This document shows positions 1 to 6,298 of a stretch of DNA of 9,542 nt, in pieces (position 1 is the first letter of the stretch; each line of letters opens with the position of its first letter). The notes beneath the pieces were generated by a model. That model searched no databases, was not told where the DNA came from, and was given only the letters and a program-made list of their open reading frames with translations. The DNA is taken from positions 1 through 9,542 of the forward strand of contig JAFOXE010000226.1 in NCBI GenBank assembly GCA_017425765.1, in the 5' to 3' direction. Both the position numbers and the translations under genes were made by a program. This DNA comes from Paraprevotella sp. (lineage in GTDB: Bacteria > Bacteroidota > Bacteroidia > Bacteroidales > Bacteroidaceae).

Positions 1-2655
1 ACTTTCAATGGTCAGTTTGGATTAAGTAGTACTTGCTGGTATAAGAGTGGTAACAGCCAATCGTATTGGGAAGGACTTGTCTACGATGATTTAGCAGCCG
101 GTCGCCCCATTGTATATAGTGGTGTGCATCCTTCAAATGGTGGTCATGCCATTGTGTTGGATGGTTATCGTGCCAGCGACAACACCTTCCACTTCAACTT
201 TGGATGGGGTGGTCAGGGTGATGGTTACTACACCTTGGACGATGAAACTGGTGTAAATGGTTTTTCATCGCAACAGGGAATGACGTTTCGTATTGTACCC
301 AAGAAGATGAATCTTGCTGTAGATATTGAAGCCAATAAGTTCTTGCAAAAAACCGATAATGTAATTCGTGTAAAGATAACTAATAACAGCACCTTGGACT
401 ATAGTGGTGTGTATTTATTCTGCTTGACAGGTAGTTCGGGTCCTTCTGACATAACAAAGGCCACACGTAAGGACGAAGAAACCGTTATTCCAAGAGGTGA
501 AAGTAAAATCATAGAGTTCAAGTTCCCAGCATCTGTGGCCGGTACTTATCAATTATACGTTACGAACTCAAATCTGACTATTTTGGATCGTGTAAGTGTA
601 GAGTCTGTGGCAACCAAAGCAGATTTGAAACTAGAAAAGATGTTTGTGGAATCGCCTTTCGAGGCTGATACCCTTCTAGAAGTAGATGGTACACAGACAG
701 CCCTTTCAATGAAAGATGTATATAATAATAATGTATATGTAAACACTACATTGTTCAACTCAGAAGATGCAACTTATTGTCGTCCTACGCTCAAGTGTGA
801 GTTGTTTATATATGATGAAGGCACAAAGACATTTGTGAGTCATAGCACACGTAGCTTAGCCAATGTAGACTATAACGCAGGTAAGAGTAGTACCACCTCG
901 TTCTTATTTTCAAAACTGAAAACCGGTGCAATTTATAAGGCACGTATGAATAATTTGGCCTCAGCTGGTCTTCCTTCCTACATCGACCTTACGACACCAG
1001 ATAGCGTGGTATACTTCCGTGTACAAGCGCCCGATCTTGTGGTGTCTTCTCAAACTGAAGTGGAATATGTGTTGAGTGGTCATTGGAACGAACAAGTGTT
1101 CGAGAACTTGACTAAGGATGAAACTATTTGTCGTTACGATTTAACGAATGTAGTGGGGGTTACTTCGATTCCGTCTGTGGCTAATGAGAATGCGTTATTC
1201 TATGTGGCTCCCAACCAACAAATCAATGGCACCAACATCGTGCAAGACGGTGTATGTAGTAATCTTCAATTGAAGGTGGGTTACAACTTCCAACCTCGTG
1301 AAGACTTCTATGCTATGAATGCTTCGTTGCAACACAAACAAGACGAGGGCAAGTGGACGATGTTGGTATTGCCGTTCGATTGCACTGTTCCCGAGGGTAT
1401 TATGGCACGCAAGATTAACGAGTTGAAGGTTTCTTATGTATATAAGTGCGACAGTGTGAACACTATAATGAAGAGTGGCACACCCTATCAATGCATTATT
1501 GGTAGCGAACGTGCCTCACAGTTTACTGCTTCAAAGGTAATGGTGAGTGTGCAGCAACCAAACGAGGGTACTGACTCCGTGTGTGGTACATTTGTGAATC
1601 GTATAGCCACGGCAAACGATTATTTGTTAGATAATAGTGATGTACAGTATTTTGTTCAAAGTGCGAATACTGTTATCCCTGCGTTTACCGGTTACTTGAA
1701 CTATGCCCGTAAGGTGAGCAGTCAATCTTATTCATATAAGAATAAGGATGCGAAGACTAAGGAATTGGCACAAGCTATTGCAGCTGCAGAAGTTTTGGCC
1801 GAATCTAATAGGGAGGTCGTGGGTGAACAAGCTTACAACGAGTTTGTATCGTTGATAGACACTGCCTGTGTTGTACTTACCACACAACCTATTCTGAGTG
1901 TTTTAATTGAAACCATAAAGAAATTAGACGCTGTTTCGGAAACTTATAAAAATATGACTCCTCCGGTGTTAATCGAAGGACTGATCGATAAAACCGAACT
2001 CTTAGTTAATGCTTCGTTTGAGCGTGGCAATATTTGGGGATGGACAGTTGAGAAACAAGCTAACGATGTACAGTTGGGTGTAACACAACCGGCTTCTTCA
2101 TTAGCCAATTACATGTGTGGTGGTGATGGCGATTACGTGTTCTATGCCACACCTTCGACCGGGAAATCGTTAGATTTATACCAACAGTTGAGCAACCTGG
2201 AGAATGGTATTTATCAAGTTCGTGCATCCTTTGCTGCCGACAACGAAGGTGAAGCAGTATTGTACGCTAATGATAAACAATTGGCAGTTGCAACTTCAGC
2301 CTTTGGTCCGATGTATTTTGAGGACTATGTTCTTGATGACGTTGTTGTTACCGATGGCTCGTTGAAGTTGGGTATTCAAGGTGGTGCCAAGTGGTTCAAG
2401 GCCGATAACTTCCGTCTATATTATAAGGGTGTTACTGATGGAATTCAGATAACTGAAAAAGCAGATGTGCAAAATATCTGTGTATGGGGAGGTGACGGTT
2501 GTATTATGGTGAGCGTAAGTGAGCCTACTGTGCTTTCTGTTTATACATTGGAAGGTGTGCTCGTTAAGCGTATGGAAATGCGCGGAAATATTACCATCCA
2601 TAATCTTCCTAGGGGAATGTACATTGTGAATCGTCAGAAGGTGATGGTACGTTAA
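1..2655 (+). CDS. Secreted C10 family cysteine protease (streptopain/interpain-like) with T9SS-type C-terminal domain; 5' end missing
   Basis: The frame is open from base 1, so 884 residues are visible and the start lies upstream. Residues 23-85 match the C-terminal half of a C10 (SpeB) peptidase domain: WEGLVYDDLAAGRPIVYSG, then GGHAIVLDGY with the catalytic His at residue 49, then FHFNFGWGG with Asn66 and Trp69. The catalytic Cys and any propeptide or signal peptide are outside the window. SpeB has Trp where this protein has Phe67. After the peptidase come an Ig-like region (about 100-205), more beta-rich sequence, a Bacteroidales surface-protein region around 'MLVLPFDCTVPEG' (about 390-580), a helical stretch (583-650), a jelly-roll carbohydrate-binding-like domain (661-810, 'LLVNASFERG' to 'ADNFRLYY') and a terminal domain (811-884) ending 'LPRGMYIVNRQKVMVR', typical of T9SS sorting signals. 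Inference: an exported or surface-held protease, comparable to Prevotella interpain A. The family call is secure; its substrates are unknown. Confidence 0.9.
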   Translation, partial: TFNGQFGLSSTCWYKSGNSQSYWEGLVYDDLAAGRPIVYSGVHPSNGGHAIVLDGYRASDNTFHFNFGWGGQGDGYYTLDDETGVNGFSSQQGMTFRIVPKKMNLAVDIEANKFLQKTDNVIRVKITNNSTLDYSGVYLFCLTGSSGPSDITKATRKDEETVIPRGESKIIEFKFPASVAGTYQLYVTNSNLTILDRVSVESVATKADLKLEKMFVESPFEADTLLEVDGTQTALSMKDVYNNNVYVNTTLFNSEDATYCRPTLKCELFIYDEGTKTFVSHSTRSLANVDYNAGKSSTTSFLFSKLKTGAIYKARMNNLASAGLPSYIDLTTPDSVVYFRVQAPDLVVSSQTEVEYVLSGHWNEQVFENLTKDETICRYDLTNVVGVTSIPSVANENALFYVAPNQQINGTNIVQDGVCSNLQLKVGYNFQPREDFYAMNASLQHKQDEGKWTMLVLPFDCTVPEGIMARKINELKVSYVYKCDSVNTIMKSGTPYQCIIGSERASQFTASKVMVSVQQPNEGTDSVCGTFVNRIATANDYLLDNSDVQYFVQSANTVIPAFTGYLNYARKVSSQSYSYKNKDAKTKELAQAIAAAEVLAESNREVVGEQAYNEFVSLIDTACVVLTTQPILSVLIETIKKLDAVSETYKNMTPPVLIEGLIDKTELLVNASFERGNIWGWTVEKQANDVQLGVTQPASSLANYMCGGDGDYVFYATPSTGKSLDLYQQLSNLENGIYQVRASFAADNEGEAVLYANDKQLAVATSAFGPMYFEDYVLDDVVVTDGSLKLGIQGGAKWFKADNFRLYYKGVTDGIQITEKADVQNICVWGGDGCIMVSVSEPTVLSVYTLEGVLVKRMEMRGNITIHNLPRGMYIVNRQKVMVR

Positions 2656-2680
2656 GTTGTCATCACTTCTTCAATAGATA

Positions 2681-2727
2681 AAAACGAGATGAGCATCTAG
2701 AGGGTATCTAGATGCTCATCTCGTTTT
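2681..2727. terminator. Strong bidirectional terminator-like hairpin, 21-bp perfect stem
   Basis: Positions 2681-2701 and 2707-2727 are perfect reverse complements separated by the 5-nt loop GGGTA. The arms begin AAAACGAG and end CTCGTTTT, so each strand gets a stem followed by a T run. The element sits 25 nt after the protease stop and in front of the end of the opposing glyA operon, the expected place for a shared terminator between convergent genes. The stem is longer than most intrinsic terminators. Confidence 0.85.
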
Positions 2728-2731
2728 AACA

Positions 2732-2766
2732 AGACGCTCGTGTAAGAGGTACCTACACGAGCGTCT
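2732..2766. terminator. Second hairpin, 13-bp perfect stem, probable back-up terminator on the glyA side
   Basis: Positions 2732-2744 (AGACGCTCGTGTA) and 2754-2766 (TACACGAGCGTCT) are perfect reverse complements with a 9-nt loop. It begins only 4 nt after the first hairpin. The plus-strand side is followed by ATTTTAAG, a weak T tract; the minus-strand side is followed by TGTTAAAAC, also weak. It may terminate glyA-operon transcripts before they reach the first hairpin, or protect a 3' end. No coding sequence lies between here and the glyA stop at 2824. Confidence 0.6.
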
Positions 2767-2823
2767 ATTTTAAGGTAGATGCAGAACTCTTTTAATGTTC
2801 CGCATGTTATGGGTTTTGTGAGA

Positions 2824-4104
2824 TTAGTAGGCGAACAATGGATATGCCTTCATGGTTTCGTTCACTTGTGCACGAACTTCGGCAATTACATTTTCGTCTT
2901 CAGGGCTATTGAGCACCTTTTCAATCAACTCAGCTATCAATATCATTAAATCTTCTTTTGCACCACGAGTGGTGATGGCCGGTGTACCCAAACGGATACC
3001 GGAGGTCTGGAATGCGCTTCGAGAATCAAATGGAACCATGTTTTTGTTCACGGTAATGTCGGCAGCTACAAGAGCTTTTTCTGCAACCTTACCGGTCAAA
3101 TCAGGATATTTAGAACGAAGGTCTACCAACATAGAGTGATTGTCTGTACCACCACTTACGATGTCAAAACCGCGCTTGATAAGTTCTTCTGCCAATACCT
3201 TTGCATTCTTTTGAACTTGTGTTGCCCAAACTTTGAACGAAGGGTCAAGTGCTTCACCAAAGGCAACGGCCTTGGCTGCAATTACATGTTCAAGCGGACC
3301 GCCTTGAATTCCGGGGAATACAGCGCTGTTCAACAGTTGGCTCATCATCTTAATCTCGCCTTTAGGTGTTTTCTTTCCCCAAGGATTCTCAAAATCCTTA
3401 CCCATAAGGATGATACCACCGCGAGGACCGCGTAGGGTCTTGTGAGTTGTTGAGGTAACGATGTGTGCATACTTCACAGGGTTATCCAATACACCTGCTG
3501 CAATCAAACCTGCCGGGTGTGCCATGTCGATCATCAAAATAGCGCCAACCTTATCGGCGATGCTGCGCATACGTGCATAATCCCACTCACGGCTATAGGC
3601 TGATCCGCCACCCACGATTAGTTTAGGCTTGTGTGTCAAGGCCAATGATTCCATCTCGTCATAGTCAACTCGGCCGGTTTCTTTTTTCAGATTGTAGCCT
3701 ACGGGCTTGTAGATAATACCTGATGTGTTTACCAATGAGCCGTGTGAAAGGTGACCACCATGATCAAGGTTTAGACCCATAAAGGTGTCGCCCGGCTCCA
3801 AACAAGCCAAGAATACAGCAGCGTTGGCTTGAGCTCCGGAGTGAGGTTGAACATTGGCATACTCTGCATCGAATAGCTTGCAAAGACGCTCAATGGCCAA
3901 GTTCTCCACTTCGTCTACAACTTGGCAACCACCGTAGTATCTCTTGGCCGGATAGCCTTCAGCATATTTGTTGGTTAGGCATGACCCCATGGCCTGCATA
4001 ACTTGATTGCTTACAAAGTTTTCTGATGCAATTAGCTCAATACCTTTTAACTGACGTTGATGTTCTTTCTCAATCAACGAAAAAATCAAATTGTCTTTTT
4101 CCAT
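2824..4104 (-). CDS. glyA: Serine hydroxymethyltransferase
   Basis: 426 residues, the usual length for bacterial SHMT. This cytosolic PLP enzyme converts serine plus tetrahydrofolate to glycine plus 5,10-methylene-tetrahydrofolate, the main entry of one-carbon units for thymidylate, purine and methionine synthesis. Visible landmarks are the N-terminal 'IELIASENF' (22-30), '[15 protein letters not shown]' (45-59), the PLP-contacting 'MIDMAHPAG' (Asp193, His196) and the Schiff-base motif '[13 protein letters not shown]' with Lys222. The substrate-site '[17 protein letters not shown]' lies near the C-terminus. It is the last gene of the pyrB-pyrI-flavoprotein-glyA operon, 15 nt after the preceding stop, and has its own plausible ribosome-binding site. 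All key residues are present and nothing suggests damage. Confidence 0.98.
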   Translation of the reverse strand: MEKDNLIFSLIEKEHQRQLKGIELIASENFVSNQVMQAMGSCLTNKYAEGYPAKRYYGGCQVVDEVENLAIERLCKLFDAEYANVQPHSGAQANAAVFLACLEPGDTFMGLNLDHGGHLSHGSLVNTSGIIYKPVGYNLKKETGRVDYDEMESLALTHKPKLIVGGGSAYSREWDYARMRSIADKVGAILMIDMAHPAGLIAAGVLDNPVKYAHIVTSTTHKTLRGPRGGIILMGKDFENPWGKKTPKGEIKMMSQLLNSAVFPGIQGGPLEHVIAAKAVAFGEALDPSFKVWATQVQKNAKVLAEELIKRGFDIVSGGTDNHSMLVDLRSKYPDLTGKVAEKALVAADITVNKNMVPFDSRSAFQTSGIRLGTPAITTRGAKEDLMILIAELIEKVLNSPEDENVIAEVRAQVNETMKAYPLFAY

Positions 4105-4110
4105 ATCTTT

Positions 4111-4116
4111 TTCCTT
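4111..4116 (-). promoter_or_regulatory. Probable ribosome-binding site of glyA
   Basis: The minus strand reads TAATTTAAGGAAAAAGATATG between the end of the flavoprotein gene and the glyA start. AAGGAA lies 6 nt before the ATG, the best Shine-Dalgarno-like match in this operon. It sits entirely in the 15-nt intercistronic gap, which suggests glyA starts with its own ribosome loading as well as by coupling. Confidence 0.5.
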
Positions 4117-4119
4117 AAA

Positions 4120-4701
4120 TTATATAGTTGTTTTTTTATTCTTCTTTTCAACACTCCAACCAAACTTGCCTATTTTGTCGCCCAACTTATGGTAGGCTCC
4201 ATGTAAATATACCAATGGGAGGGCGGAATCGAGTTGCCATTTACCGGTTTTCGAGTCAAGGAATTTTTCATCGGCTTTGATGTTCAAGACTTCGGCTATA
4301 AACATATCATGTGAGCCTAATGATACTATTTCTTTCACTCGACATTCAATGCTCAAAGGTGCTTCCTCAATGATAGGAGCTTGCACCATGCGAGCCTTTC
4401 CGGGCGTGAGGTTCATCTCCTTGAACTTGTTGTAGTCGCGTCCTGAACGCACTCCACACCAATCAGTTGCTTGGGCTAAATCTTCGGTAGTTAGGTTGAT
4501 GACGAACTCCATGTTTTTCTTGATAATTTCATACGAGTGTCGTTCAGGCCTCACGGAGATATAGCACATAGCAGGATTTGTACAGATGGTTCCTGTCCAT
4601 GCTACCGTAATGATATTGTATTCTTCAGGTGTGCTGCCACAACTCACTAAAACGGCAGGTAGAGGATATATAAGGGTGCCTGGTTTCCAGTCTTGTTTCA
4701 T
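4120..4701 (-). CDS. Flavin reductase-like (FMN-binding split-barrel) protein, flavoredoxin type
   Basis: 193 residues with the fold signature of the flavin reductase-like domain. The N-terminal 'PLPAVLVSCG' strand is followed by 'NIITVAWTGTICTNPAMCYISV' (residues 29-50), a region matching FMN-binding segments of flavoredoxin-type proteins. 'RPERHSYEII' (51-60) and 'GRDYNKF' (87-93) follow, then 'SHDMFIAEVLNI' (130-141). The family binds FMN and either carries electrons or reduces free flavin with NAD(P)H; the sequence does not show which applies. No signal peptide is visible, so it is probably cytosolic. It starts one base after the pyrI stop (TAAGATG), so it is very likely translationally coupled to pyrI. 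Its substrate and its reason for sitting between pyrI and glyA are unknown. The family call is firm; the physiological role is open. Confidence 0.9.
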   Translation of the reverse strand: MKQDWKPGTLIYPLPAVLVSCGSTPEEYNIITVAWTGTICTNPAMCYISVRPERHSYEIIKKNMEFVINLTTEDLAQATDWCGVRSGRDYNKFKEMNLTPGKARMVQAPIIEEAPLSIECRVKEIVSLGSHDMFIAEVLNIKADEKFLDSKTGKWQLDSALPLVYLHGAYHKLGDKIGKFGWSVEKKNKKTTI

Positions 4702-4702
4702 C

Positions 4703-5158
4703 TTATACTAGGTTCACGTTGTCAAGACATACTTCTGTGTTGCAGTAATGACATTGTATGGTTCTTTCCTCCTTGTCTATAACATGGAACAACGATTTCA
4801 TAGGTTCGTTGTTGGAAATGCATTGTGGGTTGGCACACTTTACGATTCCCTTCAAAACATCCGGCAACTTTACTTCCTTCTTTTCAACTACGCAAAAGTC
4901 TTTGATGATGCACAATGTTACGTTAGGTGAAATTACAGACAATTGATTAAGTTCTTCATCGGAGAAGAATTTGTCGGCAATCTTGATAATTCCCTTTTGT
5001 CCCATCTTCTCACTTTTGAGGTTGTATCCGATGGTAACTTTTGTGGTCATTTCTTCTAGATGCAACACGCTAATTACCTCAAATAGCTTATGAGAAGGTA
5101 TATGGTCGATGACCGTTCCGTTTTCTAGTGCGGCCACTAATAGTTCTTGACGTTTCAT
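4703..5158 (-). CDS. pyrI: Aspartate carbamoyltransferase regulatory chain
   Basis: 151 residues from the ATG at 5158. PyrI binds the nucleotide effectors (CTP/UTP, ATP) and joins PyrB trimers into the allosteric holoenzyme. The allosteric domain shows 'NGTVIDHIP' (13-21), 'TIGYNL' and 'KGIIKI'. The C-terminal zinc domain has all four ligands, Cys108, Cys113, Cys136 and Cys139, in the pattern CxxxxC...CxxC, very close to E. coli positions 109, 114, 138 and 141. Start choice: the frame stays open to a TTG at 5179 that would overlap the pyrB stop by 8 nt and add seven residues (LNNTTTY). I prefer the ATG because TTG is a rare start and the extension has no conserved features, although Bacteroides homologues as I recall them begin about two residues before this ATG. 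It lies 13 nt after pyrB, and the two surely form one complex. Confidence 0.96.
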   Translation of the reverse strand: MKRQELLVAALENGTVIDHIPSHKLFEVISVLHLEEMTTKVTIGYNLKSEKMGQKGIIKIADKFFSDEELNQLSVISPNVTLCIIKDFCVVEKKEVKLPDVLKGIVKCANPQCISNNEPMKSLFHVIDKEERTIQCHYCNTEVCLDNVNLV

Positions 5159-5171
5159 ATAGGTAGTAGTG

Positions 5172-6119
5172 TTATTCAATTATGGTTGTGTCTGCGATTA
5201 CGTCGTCCAATGTGATGCCCAACGAGTCACATATTAAGGCTTGACGTGTGAACAAACCATTGCGTGCCTGCTCGAAATAGTAGGCGTGTGGATCGTCGTC
5301 GATGGCATACTCAATCTCATTCACGCGAGGCAGCGGATGAAGTATCTTCATGTTGTTCTTGGCCTTTCTCAACATGTGCAATTTTAATAGATAGCGGTCC
5401 TTCACGCGTTCGTATTCCATAAGGTCGGTAAATCGTTCACGCTGCACTCGGGTCATATAAAGAATGTCTGCACCGGCAATTGTGTCTTCGTTGAAGTCGG
5501 TATGCTCTACATACTTAATGTTGTGCTTGTGACAATACTGTTTGTACACTTCGGGCATGGCCAACTCTTTAGGTGAGATAAAGTGAAATGTTGGGTTAAA
5601 ATGTCTCATTGCCATCAGCAGTGAATGAACCGTGCGACCGTATTTCAAATCGCCTACTAAATAGATGTTCAGGTTCTCCAAAGTTCCTTGAGTTTGGTAT
5701 ATGGAGTATAGGTCGAGCATCGTTTGCGATGGATGTTGATTTGCACCATCACCTGCATTCAAGATGGGGACAGGTGTAACTTCGCTGGCATATCGTGCAG
5801 CTCCTTCCAAGTAGTGTCGCATGATGATCACGTCGGCATAGTTGCTCACCATTATGATGGTATCTTTAAGAGTTTCGCCTTTGGTTGAGCTTGTTACCTT
5901 AGGATCGGTAAATCCTATAACGCGAGCTCCTAAACGATTGGCTGCTGTTTCAAAACTCAATCGAGTACGTGTGGAGGGTTCAAAGAACAAGGTGGCAGCA
6001 ATTTTACCATTAAGAATCTTACGGTTGGGATGCTTTTCAAACTCTTGTGCCATACGGATAAGATACATAATCTTTTCCTTAGAATGATCGGCTAATGTGA
6101 CCAGACTTCTATTTTCCAT
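5172..6119 (-). CDS. pyrB: Aspartate carbamoyltransferase catalytic chain
   Basis: 315 residues from the ATG at 6119. It condenses carbamoyl phosphate and aspartate to carbamoyl-aspartate, the committed step of UMP synthesis. Active-site residues are visible: the carbamoyl-phosphate loop 'EPSTRTR' (Ser49-Thr50-Arg51-Thr52), the mobile-loop 'TKGETL' Lys80, Arg101, 'HPSQ' His129 and Gln132, Arg162, 'TRVQRERF' Arg224 and Gln226, and 'HPLPRVNE' (261-268). These correspond to E. coli positions offset by 3-5. An in-frame ATG at 6149 would add ten residues ([10 protein letters not shown]). I chose 6119 because known Bacteroides PyrB proteins begin MENRSLVT, exactly as here. It is the first gene of the operon; a TAnnTTTG box lies 46 nt upstream of this start. 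No PyrR-type attenuator is evident in the short leader. Confidence 0.97.
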   Translation of the reverse strand: MENRSLVTLADHSKEKIMYLIRMAQEFEKHPNRKILNGKIAATLFFEPSTRTRLSFETAANRLGARVIGFTDPKVTSSTKGETLKDTIIMVSNYADVIIMRHYLEGAARYASEVTPVPILNAGDGANQHPSQTMLDLYSIYQTQGTLENLNIYLVGDLKYGRTVHSLLMAMRHFNPTFHFISPKELAMPEVYKQYCHKHNIKYVEHTDFNEDTIAGADILYMTRVQRERFTDLMEYERVKDRYLLKLHMLRKAKNNMKILHPLPRVNEIEYAIDDDPHAYYFEQARNGLFTRQALICDSLGITLDDVIADTTIIE

Positions 6120-6165
6120 TGCTAATGAAATTATGTCGTTAACGAGCATTTGTATATATAATCGC

Positions 6166-6202
6166 CAAAGATAGTAAAAAAATGTAATGCACGTGTGTCA
6201 AA
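6166..6202 (-). promoter_or_regulatory. Candidate promoter of the pyrB-pyrI-flavoprotein-glyA operon
   Basis: Read on the minus strand, TATCTTTG (6173-6166) is an exact match to the Bacteroides -7 consensus TAnnTTTG. Upstream is TATTTGACA containing TTTG (6202-6199), the -33 element type, but the gap of 25 nt is longer than the usual 19-21. A start about 7 nt past the -7 box (near 6160) would give a leader of about 40 nt before the pyrB ATG at 6119. The -7 element is convincing; the -33 assignment is tentative. Confidence 0.6.
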
Positions 6203-6234
6203 TACTACATTTACATAACTTTTTTTAATATAGC

Positions 6235-6250
6235 ACATTTATTCAAATGT
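6235..6250. repeat. Small inverted repeat upstream of the PBP promoter box
   Basis: ACATTT (6235-6240) and AAATGT (6245-6250) are perfect inverted arms around ATTC. It ends 8 nt before the TACCTTTG box, where the -33 element would lie, so it could be an operator half-site pair. In such AT-rich DNA a 6-bp dyad can also occur by chance. Confidence 0.25.
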
Positions 6251-6257
6251 TTATTTG

Positions 6258-6265
6258 TACCTTTG
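6258..6265 (+). promoter_or_regulatory. Candidate -7 promoter element of the class A PBP gene
   Basis: TACCTTTG is an exact TAnnTTTG match 33 nt upstream of the ATG at 6299. A start near 6272 would leave a leader of about 27 nt. No good TTTG lies at the expected -33 distance; the nearest sequence is ATTTATT around 6237-6243. No Shine-Dalgarno sequence precedes the ATG, which is normal for Bacteroidota. Confidence 0.6.
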
Positions 6266-6298
6266 TAACTCTACTAGTTGTATCTAACGAATTATTAC

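Noticed and set aside
1195..1491. A 98-residue minus-strand open frame inside the protease gene
   Set aside because: It is antisense to a clear coding region, shows no family features and has no promoter-like sequence that I could see.
2641..2666. Inverted repeat GTGATG/CATCAC across the protease stop codon
   Set aside because: It has only six base pairs with a 14-nt loop, and the much stronger hairpins just downstream explain termination.
6120..6165. Pyrimidine-responsive attenuator or PyrR-binding leader before pyrB
   Set aside because: The predicted leader is only about 40 nt and has no terminator/antiterminator pair or leader peptide with a U-rich pause site.
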